A DNA stretch of 9,762 nt from CAYLNK01 sp964384675 (GCA_964384675.1 CAYLNK010000266.1:1-9762); one strand, 5' to 3'. Shown: positions 1 through 6,830, counted from the stretch's first letter. Numbers and translations: made by a program. Notes: a model not told the origin generated them from the sequence alone.

Positions 1-373
1 CGAGCGCCGGCTTCGCGACCGTGCTCTCCAGCGTCGCGGGCTCGACGGTCGCGGGGACGGCCTCCGGCGCCCGCCGCGACGCGCTGAAGGCGCGCGCCGC
101 GGACATCGCCATTCCGAACGCGGGAAACACCATCCACCAGAGGTGAGGCTGGGTGATCGCGAAGCCGACCATCACGGCAGAGGCCACCGCGTAGACGACG
201 CCGTGCGCGGTCCCCTCGCCGGCGTGCCGCGCCTCTCGCCTCAGGCGTTTCTCCTCGCGGCGGCGCTCCCGGGGGGTGAGGCGATCCTCCGGCACGGCGG
301 TGCGGCCGAGCGCGTTCTGGATCCGCTGGACCCTCGCCTCCAGCTCGGCCCGGGGATCCTGACCGCTTTCCAT
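1..373 (-). CDS. 2TM-domain membrane protein, partial (C-terminus beyond left edge)
   Basis: The minus-strand frame is open from an ATG at 373 to the window edge, giving 124 residues without a stop. Residues about 5-52 are strongly charged (Arg/Glu-rich, likely cytoplasmic and helical). Two hydrophobic segments follow, about 57-73 (GVVYAVASAVMVGFAIT) and 78-97, with the signature LWWMVFPAFGMAMSAARAF in the second. A short loop with paired Trp before a Pro-Gly segment resembles the small 2TM domain family, often found at the end of histidine kinases or in stand-alone small membrane proteins. After the second segment the chain becomes Ala/Pro/Glu-rich. The start is supported by a GGAGG Shine-Dalgarno at 380-384, six bases upstream of the ATG. 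The gene is divergent from the thiolase operon. Function is unknown. The membrane topology is fairly safe, the family name less so. Confidence 0.72.
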   Translation of the reverse strand, partial: MESGQDPRAELEARVQRIQNALGRTAVPEDRLTPRERRREEKRLRREARHAGEGTAHGVVYAVASAVMVGFAITQPHLWWMVFPAFGMAMSAARAFSASRRAPEAVPATVEPATLESTVAKPAL

Positions 374-427
374 GACGCGCCTCCGGTTGGCATTTAAGCA
401 CCGTCCCGCGTGCGACGTCGCCGGACC

Positions 428-456
428 TTGACGGCGGTCCACGCGCGTCCTAGCGT
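428..456 (+). promoter_or_regulatory. Predicted sigma70-type promoter of the thiolase operon
   Basis: TTGACG at 428-433 (five of six matches to the -35 consensus) is followed after exactly 17 bases by TAGCGT at 451-456 (three of six matches to the -10 consensus). This predicts a start of transcription near 463 and a leader of about 47 bases before the thiolase ATG. The -10 box is weak, as is common in GC-rich genomes, so the call rests on the -35 box, the spacing and the operator placed right at the predicted start point. Confidence 0.45.
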
Positions 457-461
457 CGCAA

Positions 462-483
462 ATACCGACCGAGCGTTCGGTAT
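462..483. promoter_or_regulatory. 22-bp near-palindrome, probable TetR-family operator
   Basis: The outer seven bases on each side (ATACCGA and TCGGTAT) are perfect inverted repeats, and 18 of 22 positions are symmetric overall. The core pattern ACCGACCG-n-CGTTCGGT is of the kind bound by TetR-family repressors of acyl-CoA and fatty-acid degradation genes. It sits over the predicted transcription start and between the promoter and the ribosome binding site of the thiolase gene, where a bound repressor would block transcription. No regulator gene lies in this window, so the partner is unknown. Confidence 0.55.
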
Positions 484-498
484 CCCGGGTCCGGCCCG

Positions 499-504
499 AA
501 GGAG
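499..504 (+). promoter_or_regulatory. Ribosome binding site of the thiolase gene
   Basis: AAGGAG lies five bases before the ATG at 510. This fixes that ATG as the start, matching the N-terminus expected for a thiolase (MTKPLFLAAYHQSPFGK). Confidence 0.75.
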
Positions 505-509
505 AACCG

Positions 510-1718
510 ATGACCAAGCCACTCTTTCTCGCCGCCTACCACCAGTCGCCGTTCGGCAAGCTCCTCGGGCTGACCGTTCCCGAGATCGTCTCCCGCGCCG
601 TCGCCGAGACGTGTGCCTCCATCGGCGTACCGGCCGCGGCCCTCGACGTCGCGTCGATCGGCGCGACCTGCAACATGACCCTCAACCGGCAGGGGCTCCT
701 CTCCGGCCTCGTCGCCATGGTCCCGGGCCTCGAGGGAAAGCCGATCGAGGCGGTCGAGAACGCCTGCGCGTCCGGCGGACAGGCGATCGTCTCCGTCGCG
801 CAGAAGCTCCTCCTCGGCGACGGCGAGGTGGGCATCGCCGTCGGCTTCGAGAAGATGCGCGACGCCGACGGGAAGATGGACGGCAAACGGATCGGCGAGG
901 TGCTCGGGTACTTCTCCCATCCGGACGAGCGCGCCGGGAAGGTCTTCGTCTTCCCCCACCTCTTCGCCGAGGTGATGGACGCGTACATGAAGGAGCACGG
1001 AGTCTCCGAAGCCGACCTCGCCGCGATCGCGGTCCAGGAGTACGCGAACGCCCGGCACAACCCGCTCGCCCAGATGCACCGGAACGACGTCACCCTGGAG
1101 AAGGCGCTCGCGCTCGAAGGGGTCAACCGCCGCGTGGTGGAGGGGCTGCCGCTCAAGACGTTCGACGCGTCGCAGATCACCGACGGCTACGCCGGGCTGA
1201 TCGTGGCGACGGAGGAGGGCCTGGCGCGGCTCGGCGTCCACCGGCGCGACACCGTGCGCCTGGCGGGCTTCGCCCAGGCGACCGACCCGCTCCTGCAGCG
1301 GGGACGCGACGTCCTCCGTCCGCGCGGGGCCCGGACCGCGATGGCCAAGGCGTACACCCGTGCCGGCGTCGACCCGCGGGACGTGAACGTCGCCGAGGTG
1401 CACGACTGCTTCACCGTGATGGGGGCGATCGGCACCGAGGTGATCGGGAAGGCGCCCGAGGGACAGGGCGCGCGCTACTGGGTGGACGGCAAGGCGCGGC
1501 CCGACGGCGAGTGCGGGATCAACACGTCCGGCGGACTCATCGCCAAGGGCCACCCGATCGGCGCGACGGGGATCGCGATGGTCGGCTGGTCCGCGTGGCA
1601 GCTCCTCGGCAAGGTGCCTTCCGCGCTGCAGGTACGCGGAGCCCGCGCCGCGGCGACGTTCAACATCGGCGGGCCGGTCTGCGCCTCGGTCTGCACGGTC
1701 CTCCTGCCGGCGGCCTGA
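510..1718 (+). CDS. SCP2-type thiolase / acetyl-CoA acetyltransferase
   Basis: This 402-residue protein has a full-length thiolase fold, expected in the cytoplasm. Thiolases catalyse reversible CoA-dependent cleavage or condensation of 3-ketoacyl-CoA. The nucleophilic cysteine is Cys86 in ENACASGGQAIV. The NEAF motif of classical thiolases is replaced by HDCF (His298-Asp-Cys300-Phe), which marks the SCP2/archaeal-like thiolase branch, where that cysteine can take the acid/base role. The catalytic GHP histidine is His348 in GGLIAKGHPIGATG. The C-terminal CxG loop of classical thiolases is absent; the corresponding stretch reads NIGGPVCASVC. No lipid-transfer (SCP2) domain is fused. The downstream alpha/beta hydrolase starts 10 bases after the stop, so the two are probably co-transcribed and both governed by the operator at 462-483. 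The substrate cannot be read from sequence: short-chain acetoacetyl-CoA, a branched or steroid-derived 3-ketoacyl-CoA, and a condensing role are all possible. Confidence 0.9.
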   Translation: MTKPLFLAAYHQSPFGKLLGLTVPEIVSRAVAETCASIGVPAAALDVASIGATCNMTLNRQGLLSGLVAMVPGLEGKPIEAVENACASGGQAIVSVAQKLLLGDGEVGIAVGFEKMRDADGKMDGKRIGEVLGYFSHPDERAGKVFVFPHLFAEVMDAYMKEHGVSEADLAAIAVQEYANARHNPLAQMHRNDVTLEKALALEGVNRRVVEGLPLKTFDASQITDGYAGLIVATEEGLARLGVHRRDTVRLAGFAQATDPLLQRGRDVLRPRGARTAMAKAYTRAGVDPRDVNVAEVHDCFTVMGAIGTEVIGKAPEGQGARYWVDGKARPDGECGINTSGGLIAKGHPIGATGIAMVGWSAWQLLGKVPSALQVRGARAAATFNIGGPVCASVCTVLLPAA

Positions 1719-1728
1719 GCGCGCCGCC

Positions 1729-2586
1729 GTGCCCGAGCTCCGTCCCGAACGCCAGGGTCGCCTCACGGTGGGATCGCACGGCGTGCACTGGGAGTATTTC
1801 GGCGCGGGCGAGCGGGAGCCGATCGTCCTCCTGAACGGCCTCGCCATGCACGGCAAGGCGTGGTACGGCGTCGTGCCGACACTCCTCGCGCAGCACGACG
1901 TCATCCTGTACGACTACCTGGGCCAGGGCGAGTCGTCCGCGCCGGACGAGCCCGTGCTGATCCCGCAGCTGGCGCGTCACCTCGTCGACGTCCTCGACCT
2001 GCTCGGCGCGCCGAGAGTCCACGCGATGGGCGTCTCGTACGGCGGCTTCGTGGCCCTCGAGCTGGCCCGCCTCCATCAGGAGCGCCTCCACACGCTGACC
2101 CTGTCGGGGATCCTTCTCTCGCACGAGGAGCTGTTCGAGATGTACGAGGCCCTCTCGCTCACGTTCTACCGGAGCGGGCCGCTGGCCTTCGAGATCTACA
2201 CGCGGTACATGTACGAGAAGATCTTCGGCGAAGGGTTCGTGAAGCGGGCAAAGGCGGACCTCGAGGCGATGCGCCGGAAATTCCACGACCGGTATCGCGA
2301 TCGCACGCACGCGCTGATCCGCCTCACCGAGGCGCAGGACCCGTTCTTCGCGACGCTCGACGACAACCTCCCCGGCTATCGCGCCATCCAGACGCCGACC
2401 CTGCTGATGCCCGGCGCCGAGGACCGCGCGATCCCGCCGTGGGTACAGCGGAAGATCGTCGACGTCCTCCCCCGGACGCGCTGGGAGCCGGTCCCGGAGT
2501 CGGGCCACGTCGTCTACCTCGAGCGTCCGGACGTCTTCTTCCCCACCCTCCTCGCGTTCACGCGGGCGAAGTCGATCGTGTTCTGA
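1729..2586 (+). CDS. Alpha/beta-fold hydrolase, second gene of the thiolase operon
   Basis: This is a 285-residue alpha/beta hydrolase with a complete catalytic triad: Ser103 in the nucleophile elbow MGVSYGGF, Asp232 in PGAEDRAIPP, and His260 in PESGHVVYLE. The oxyanion-loop position reads LLNGLAMHG, an NG variant of the usual HG. A helical cap with many Tyr/Phe residues lies between about 130 and 205. There is no signal peptide, so it is cytoplasmic. The start is a GTG only 10 bases after the thiolase TGA with no clear Shine-Dalgarno, suggesting translation coupled to the thiolase gene. Likely substrates are esters or thioesters made or used alongside the thiolase. The general pattern (NG oxyanion loop, cap, C-terminal VPESGH) is shared with RhlA-like and other esterase or acyltransferase relatives, so hydrolysis is not certain. 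The fold and triad are secure; the specific activity is not. Confidence 0.88.
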   Translation: MPELRPERQGRLTVGSHGVHWEYFGAGEREPIVLLNGLAMHGKAWYGVVPTLLAQHDVILYDYLGQGESSAPDEPVLIPQLARHLVDVLDLLGAPRVHAMGVSYGGFVALELARLHQERLHTLTLSGILLSHEELFEMYEALSLTFYRSGPLAFEIYTRYMYEKIFGEGFVKRAKADLEAMRRKFHDRYRDRTHALIRLTEAQDPFFATLDDNLPGYRAIQTPTLLMPGAEDRAIPPWVQRKIVDVLPRTRWEPVPESGHVVYLERPDVFFPTLLAFTRAKSIVF

Positions 2587-2598
2587 CGACCCCGGCCC

Positions 2599-3882
2599 TC
2601 AAGGAGCGGTGAAGCGGAGCGGTAGCGGCGTCACGTCCTTCGCGTACGGGGACGCCAGCTCCCGGCTGAACGTCAGGGACATCGCCCCGCCCGGCAATGC
2701 CTCGTACCGCCACGAGGCCCCCGGATAGCGCGAAGTCTCGGCGCCCGGGAGAGTCGCGGGCCAGCGACCGCCGCCCTCACGGCGGAGACGCCTCGCCTCC
2801 AGGACCTTCGAGGTCAGCTCCGCGTCGACGACGAGGCGATCCGCGCGCAGGAAGGCGTTCTCGAGGTTCGGGATCGCGATCGTCGCCGCGATCCGGCCCG
2901 CGGTCCAGCGGTCCTGGGTCGGTGCCTCGGGGAGGTGGTCCGAGAGCGGCGCGGCGTGGATCTCGACGAGACGTGCACGCAGAACGTCGGAGTACTCGGC
3001 CCACATCACCCGCGCCTGCGGCCGCTCGAGAAGGCCCCCGATCCGCTGCAACCACGAGGCCGGGCTCCCCCACCGGGCGAACGCTCGAGCGGCCCAGGGA
3101 GGCCTCACCTCCAGGGCCAGAGCGTCCAGGAGGGCCGACCTGTACGCGAGTCCCTTCAACCGACCTTGCCAGTTCACGTCGTCGCCAGCTGTCAGCTTCC
3201 TGAGGACGCCGACCTCGAGACGCGAGCAGGCCGTCGCCATGAGCACCGAGATCATCTCCGGCCTCACACGAAGGGACTCGTTGAGACTCCACGACGCGTC
3301 GACCGAACGTGCGGCCGCTTCGCGACGTCCGTCACGCTCGGACGCGAGGGCCCGCGCCAACAGGATCCTCTGCATGCGGACTTGCCCGAGCAGGTTTGGC
3401 GAGGGCGATTCCTCCGGCAGAGACACGTCGACGGCCCACTCCGGTGGCGGACCGGTCACGAGCAACGACTCGATGGCGTCCAGGTCGCTTCGGCACTCCT
3501 CCAGGTATCGCGCCAGCTCGTCGGAAGGGGGTCCGATGGAGGCCTCAGGCTTGATCAGCTCCGAAGAGAGGTAGTCGCTGGCGGCCCGCACTCCCTTCGG
3601 CTCCGGCGACGATCCAACGATGGGGACCGATCCCTGCTGGCGCGGCGCCATGACGATTCCGATCGCGCCAGACGCGGCGAGCACCTCGAGCTCTTTCGCG
3701 GTGCCATTCGACCGCCGCTTCGGGTGCCTCCGCAGGAGATCCTCGAGGCCGCCGAAAGCCATCGTCCAGCCGCGTTCGGCCTCCACCTCGCGGCGCGAGG
3801 CGCGGGCATTGCCCACGGTCCACCACGCGGCGAGCCCTGGGGCTGCGAGCGTGATGGCGATGAGGAGTGTCCTGACCTTCAT
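2599..3882 (-). CDS. Exported or membrane-anchored protein of unknown function (427 aa)
   Basis: I do not recognise the family. The N-terminus (MKVRTLLIAITLAAPGLAAWW) is a hydrophobic segment behind two basic residues, fitting either a signal peptide cut near ARA|S (residue 28) or an N-terminal membrane anchor. No lipobox cysteine follows. The rest is mostly helical and rich in Arg, Ala, Leu and Glu, with no catalytic motif I can name. Two cysteines at 130 and 219 could be unpaired. Near the C-terminus, about 328-380, the pattern IAATIAIPNLENAFLRADRL followed by a long helix and GGGRWPATLPG resembles the 'long helix, then GrYPasL' ending I recall from many uncharacterised acidobacterial and planctomycete proteins, where it may fold somewhat like a pseudopilin. 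The start ATG has only a weak CAGGTG upstream. The gene is convergent with the hydrolase (12 bases between stops). Its coding potential is clear; its role is unknown. Confidence 0.75.
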   Translation of the reverse strand: MKVRTLLIAITLAAPGLAAWWTVGNARASRREVEAERGWTMAFGGLEDLLRRHPKRRSNGTAKELEVLAASGAIGIVMAPRQQGSVPIVGSSPEPKGVRAASDYLSSELIKPEASIGPPSDELARYLEECRSDLDAIESLLVTGPPPEWAVDVSLPEESPSPNLLGQVRMQRILLARALASERDGRREAAARSVDASWSLNESLRVRPEMISVLMATACSRLEVGVLRKLTAGDDVNWQGRLKGLAYRSALLDALALEVRPPWAARAFARWGSPASWLQRIGGLLERPQARVMWAEYSDVLRARLVEIHAAPLSDHLPEAPTQDRWTAGRIAATIAIPNLENAFLRADRLVVDAELTSKVLEARRLRREGGGRWPATLPGAETSRYPGASWRYEALPGGAMSLTFSRELASPYAKDVTPLPLRFTAP

Positions 3883-3966
3883 GCCGGCACCTGCTGCCCG
3901 GTGATCATCACGAACCGACCGCTCGAATCTACGGGTGGGCGGCCTGCTCGCCGGAGCATCCGGCTC

Positions 3967-4401
3967 TCAGGCGAACGGGTCCCGCACGTCCAGGAAATCG
4001 AAGCGCCGGAAGTCCCGGTCGCTCGTGAACAGAACCCGAACGTCGTGCTGGTGGAGCAGGGCGGCGAGGTGGGCGTCCGCCACGAGGTTCCCGCGGATGG
4101 CCTGCCCGTGGGTCACCTTCCGGAGCGTCTCCCAGTACCCAACCCCTTCGGACAGGACCCTCACGTGAGGGAGGTCGAGCAGCTGCTCGACGTTGCCGGA
4201 GGCGCGAGTCCACGAGAGCGGCTTCCTGAACACGCGCGGATGCGTGGAGATCCTCAGATACCCCATCACGACGGGCCACGGCAGGCAGAGCGGCTCTGGC
4301 CCTTCGGCACAGTGCGACAGGAACGCGGTCGCCGCTTCGTGCAGCGGGCTCTTCTCGTCGGACGCGAACAGGAGGACGTTCACGTCGAGCGCGTAGCTCA
4401 A
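3967..4401 (-). CDS. vapC: VapC-family PIN-domain ribonuclease toxin
   Basis: This 144-residue PIN-domain protein is the toxin of a type II toxin-antitoxin pair; the family are Mg2+-dependent endoribonucleases acting on tRNA or rRNA. Visible acidic metal-site residues are Asp6 in YALDVNVLL, Asp109 in NLVADAHLAAL, and Asp128/Asp130 in FTSDRDFRRF. The stretch LPWPVVMGYLRISTHPRVF (40-58) is characteristic of one VapC subgroup. The glutamate often seen in that region is absent here, which I believe is usual for the subgroup. I place the start at a TTG (4401-4399) overlapping the vapB stop as TTGA. A GAGGA Shine-Dalgarno at 4408-4412, six bases upstream, supports it, and any later start would remove Asp6. 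The same frame stays open far upstream, but that is a GC artefact, not a fusion. The overlap implies translational coupling to vapB. Confidence 0.92.
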   Translation of the reverse strand: MSYALDVNVLLFASDEKSPLHEAATAFLSHCAEGPEPLCLPWPVVMGYLRISTHPRVFRKPLSWTRASGNVEQLLDLPHVRVLSEGVGYWETLRKVTHGQAIRGNLVADAHLAALLHQHDVRVLFTSDRDFRRFDFLDVRDPFA

Positions 4402-4640
4402 CGGCGGTCCTCGTCGAGCAGCGCGGCCACGGCCTCCTTGTCGTTCAGGTCGACGCGGGCCCCCATGTCCTGCGAGCTCCAGCGGAACGGCACCGGCCGA
4501 CGGCCCTTTCCCCGGTGGGCGGCCAGCGCCTCGCTCAGCAGGTCGGAGACGACACGTCCCAGGCTCTTGCCTTCCTCCTCCTGGATCTTCTTCAGGTCCC
4601 TCAGGAGCGGGGTGTCGATGTCGATCGTCGTACGAGCCAT
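4398..4640 (-). CDS. vapB: VapB-family antitoxin, ribbon-helix-helix type
   Basis: This 80-residue antitoxin starts MARTTIDID. Residues 2-9 form the DNA-binding beta strand, about 10-24 helix 1 (TPLLRDLKKIQEEEG) and about 26-41 helix 2 (SLGRVVSDLLSEALAA), a ribbon-helix-helix layout. A linker of basic residues (HRGKGRRP) is followed by the toxin-binding tail FRWSSQDMGARVDLNDKEAV, typical of partners of this VapC subgroup. It should neutralise VapC by occupying the active site and, as a complex, repress its own promoter. An upstream in-frame ATG (4670) would add ten residues, but it lies inside the inverted repeat of the presumed operator and before the predicted -10 box, so I prefer the ATG at 4640. 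The last base pairs overlap vapC. Confidence 0.9.
   Translation of the reverse strand: MARTTIDIDTPLLRDLKKIQEEEGKSLGRVVSDLLSEALAAHRGKGRRPVPFRWSSQDMGARVDLNDKEAVAALLDEDRR
4408..4412 (-). promoter_or_regulatory. Ribosome binding site deciding the vapC start
   Basis: GAGGA on the minus strand, inside the last codons of vapB, lies six bases ahead of the TTG at 4401. It is the main evidence that vapC begins at this TTG and is coupled to translation of vapB. Confidence 0.6.
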
Positions 4641-4643
4641 GAT

Positions 4644-4672
4644 GCGTGATGCTACCGTGAGGCGCATCACGC
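4644..4672. promoter_or_regulatory. Inverted repeat, probable VapBC autoregulatory operator
   Basis: GCGTGATGC at 4644-4652 and GCATCACGC at 4664-4672 are perfect 9-bp inverted arms separated by 11 bases. The repeat spans the predicted -10 box and the spacer up to the edge of the -35 box of the vapB promoter. A ribbon-helix-helix VapBC complex bound here would block RNA polymerase, the standard autoregulation of this family. The position directly before the vapB start, between it and the stop of the neighbouring hydrolase gene, supports the reading. Confidence 0.68.
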
Positions 4673-4677
4673 TTCAA
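4649..4677 (-). promoter_or_regulatory. Predicted vapBC promoter giving a leaderless or near-leaderless transcript
   Basis: On the minus strand TTGAAG (4677-4672, four of six -35 matches) and TAGCAT (4654-4649, four of six -10 matches) are separated by exactly 17 bases. The A of the vapB ATG is the ninth base after the -10 box, so transcription would begin within about two bases of the start codon or on it. Consistent with this, no convincing Shine-Dalgarno precedes the vapB ATG. Confidence 0.5.
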
Positions 4678-4697
4678 GATACGGTCAAGACGCGATC

Positions 4698-6830
4698 CTA
4701 GAAGCTCATCCCCACGTAGCTCCCGTCGGACGTCGCGGCGTCGTTCAGGACACCGTACGCCAGGAACCGCGAGGTGCCCGAGACCCGCTCCACCTTCGCG
4801 TACCCCACCGGCACGCCGAAGGCCTCGAGCGGCCGGTCGAGCTGACGCCACTCCCCCGGCGCGAGCGTCACGTCGATGGGCGCGCCGAGCGTCGCGCCCA
4901 GGTTGCCGACGTAGGTGATCCGCAACGTCACGGCTCCCGCCTCGCCCCGGTTGACGACCGCGAGGTTGGAGCGCGTGGCCGCGTCCTGCCGGAGGCCGTA
5001 GATGAAGACGGGACCATCGGCCGACTGCTCCAGAGACAGGGCCGGATAGAAGAGCCCGAACGTCCCGCCGGCGCCCGGCGTCGTCGTCCGCCCCCCCAGG
5101 AAGACGACGCCCGCCGACGGCGCGCCCGCGAACGTCGCCTTCAGCGAGCCGACCTTGGCGCTTCCATCCGCCGGGATCGTGAGCCCCTGCGTCCTGAGGA
5201 ACGCGATGGCGTCCGCCACGACGCGGATCTCCCCCGCCGCGAGCGGCAGGGTGACGGTTCCGCTGCCACCCCCGACCGCCGCCGTATAGAGGAGCGACAC
5301 CGTGAGGGGGGCCGTCGCCCGCGAGACGAACGTCAGCTCCGTCGTGTAATGGCTCCCGCCCGCGCCGAAGACGTCGAGGACGACGGGCAGGAGGAGCTCC
5401 GGGCCGGACGAAGCGCCTGTGATCGGGATCGACCGCGTTCCGTTGGCGGCGCAGCCCGCGCCGCTCGTCACGTTCACCGTCAGGACCACGCTGCCGCTCG
5501 CGCCGGCCGTGAACGCGATCGTTCTTCCGGCCGCGCTCCCCGCGATCGCCCCGCCGGTGATCGTCCAGGCGTAGCTCGCGCCGGCGCCCGCGTCCGGGAC
5601 CGACGCGACGTTTCCGGTCGACGCCGGAGCGACGCTCGCCGGCGCGCTCACCGTCGCGGACGGCAGCGCGCTCACGGTGACCGTGTGTCCGGCCGACGTC
5701 GACTGGCAGCCGGCCGCGGTCGTCACGCTCACGGTGTAGGTCGTCGTGGCGGAAGGCGAGACGGTGATGGTCCGCGTCGTGGCTCCGTTCGACCAGACGT
5801 ACGTCGCGAAGCCCGCGCCCGCGTCGAGCGTGACGCTTCCCCCGGCGCAGACGGCGCCGGGACCCGTGATCGTCGTGGGGCAGCCGGGAGCCTGGAACGC
5901 GCGCAGCTCCGCGAGGTCGAGCGCGTCCGCCACCAGCTCCCCCGCGTAGATGCAGGAGAGCCGGCGCGGGTGATAGCCGTCCCCCTCGCGGGCGATCTTG
6001 GCGAAGTCGGGGATGCCGTTCGTCGACCAGACCTCGGCGGGGAACGCCGTCGTCGGCTTGTTCTGGAGGAACGGCGTGTACTGGTCGACGAAGCGGACAC
6101 GCACGGTGGGCTGCGCGGCGGCCAGCTCCGTCACCGCGTCGCGCGAGCGCACCACGAAGCGCTGCCTTTCCAGCTCCACGTACTCGGCGTCCGGCCCGCC
6201 GAACCGCTGGTCGTCCGGCATGTGCCCGGTCACCACCACGATGGGATCGGTCCGGCAGGAGGAGCCGTGGGCGAGGAGGAGGATCAGCTCCTTCAGCTGG
6301 GCCTTGTATGCCGCGTCGTCGTCGTTCCCCAGGTCGTTCCCGCCCCGGGACGCGAAGGCCAGCTCGTAGCAGAACGACCGGCTCTCCAGCTCGCTCCGTT
6401 TCTGCTCGAGCCACGACGGGATCGTCGTGCCCGAGATGGCCGAGGTGGGCTCCGCGGTCGTCGACGGGTACGTCCCGGTATACGTCGCGTCGTCGGCGTC
6501 GGCCCAGACGTCCGAGCCGACGAACTCCAGCGACAGGTCGGGGGCGCGCAGCCGGAGCCGATCCCGCATCGGCACCATCCAGCCGTACTCCTCGTTGTCG
6601 TTCCGGAGCTCCCCGCCACCCCGGTCGTTCAGCGCTCCGGCGGCCGTGAACGGGGGGGCGACCCAGCGGTTTCGCTTCTCGATGCTCTCGCCGGCCATGT
6701 AGACCCGGATCGTCCCGGCCGCAGGGGCGGCGGGCGCGACGGCGGGGCTCCTCTCTTGGGCCGCGGCCCGGGACGCGGGAGACCCGATCGAGAGCAGGGT
6801 CGAGGTGAGCACGGCAGCGGCGACTCTCAT
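4698..6830 (-). CDS. Secreted SGNH (GDSL-like) hydrolase with two Ig/PKD-like modules and an acidobacterial-type C-terminal module
   Basis: This 710-residue protein has a signal peptide (MRVAAAVLTSTLLSIG, cleavage near residue 24, SRAAA|Q). The SGNH hydrolase domain spans about 40-310: nucleophile Ser49 in block I, written MAGES rather than the usual GDS; block III GGND with Asn165; and block V DGYH with Asp284 and His287. All catalytic positions are present, so an extracellular esterase or carbohydrate deacetylase is likely. Two Ig/PKD-like beta modules follow, about 316-390 (with YVWSNGATT and TYTVSVTTAAGC) and about 391-472 (with YAWTITGG and LTVNVTSGAGC). The remaining 235 residues form a beta-rich module (LLPVVLDVFGAGGSHYTTEL to DGSYVGMSF) that I recall at the C-terminus of many acidobacterial secreted proteins, function unknown. 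The start at 6830 has GGAGGT just upstream. An in-frame opening further upstream is inside the neighbouring gene. It lies 53 bases downstream of the TPR gene and may share its transcript. Confidence 0.87.
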   Translation of the reverse strand: MRVAAAVLTSTLLSIGSPASRAAAQERSPAVAPAAPAAGTIRVYMAGESIEKRNRWVAPPFTAAGALNDRGGGELRNDNEEYGWMVPMRDRLRLRAPDLSLEFVGSDVWADADDATYTGTYPSTTAEPTSAISGTTIPSWLEQKRSELESRSFCYELAFASRGGNDLGNDDDAAYKAQLKELILLLAHGSSCRTDPIVVVTGHMPDDQRFGGPDAEYVELERQRFVVRSRDAVTELAAAQPTVRVRFVDQYTPFLQNKPTTAFPAEVWSTNGIPDFAKIAREGDGYHPRRLSCIYAGELVADALDLAELRAFQAPGCPTTITGPGAVCAGGSVTLDAGAGFATYVWSNGATTRTITVSPSATTTYTVSVTTAAGCQSTSAGHTVTVSALPSATVSAPASVAPASTGNVASVPDAGAGASYAWTITGGAIAGSAAGRTIAFTAGASGSVVLTVNVTSGAGCAANGTRSIPITGASSGPELLLPVVLDVFGAGGSHYTTELTFVSRATAPLTVSLLYTAAVGGGSGTVTLPLAAGEIRVVADAIAFLRTQGLTIPADGSAKVGSLKATFAGAPSAGVVFLGGRTTTPGAGGTFGLFYPALSLEQSADGPVFIYGLRQDAATRSNLAVVNRGEAGAVTLRITYVGNLGATLGAPIDVTLAPGEWRQLDRPLEAFGVPVGYAKVERVSGTSRFLAYGVLNDAATSDGSYVGMSF

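Noticed and set aside
450..1904. A 484-codon minus-strand open frame opposite the thiolase
   Set aside because: The composition is Arg/Asp/Val/His-rich with no motifs, and it is fully antisense to a thiolase with intact catalytic motifs.
3904..3914. Short palindrome GTGAT-C-ATCAC upstream of the 427-aa gene
   Set aside because: The arms are only five bases, with no promoter boxes around it and no reason to link it to a regulator.
3914..3921. ACCGACCG upstream of the 427-aa gene, the same half-site as in the thiolase operator
   Set aside because: Only one half-site is present and an 8-mer of this composition is expected by chance in a GC-rich window.
3950..3964. Hairpin GCCGGA-GCA-TCCGGC just after the vapC stop
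   Set aside because: It is a perfect 6-bp stem in a good place for a terminator, but there is no U tract and the stem is short for such a GC-rich background. Chance is a fair explanation.
4641..4670. Ten-residue N-terminal extension of VapB (start at 4670)
   Set aside because: The extension is encoded by the presumed operator and -10 box, and ribbon-helix-helix antitoxins of this type begin right at the MARTTID-like strand.
2935..4701. A 588-codon plus-strand open frame
   Set aside because: It is antisense to the 427-aa protein and vapBC and has no recognisable domain. The vapBC pair is far better supported.
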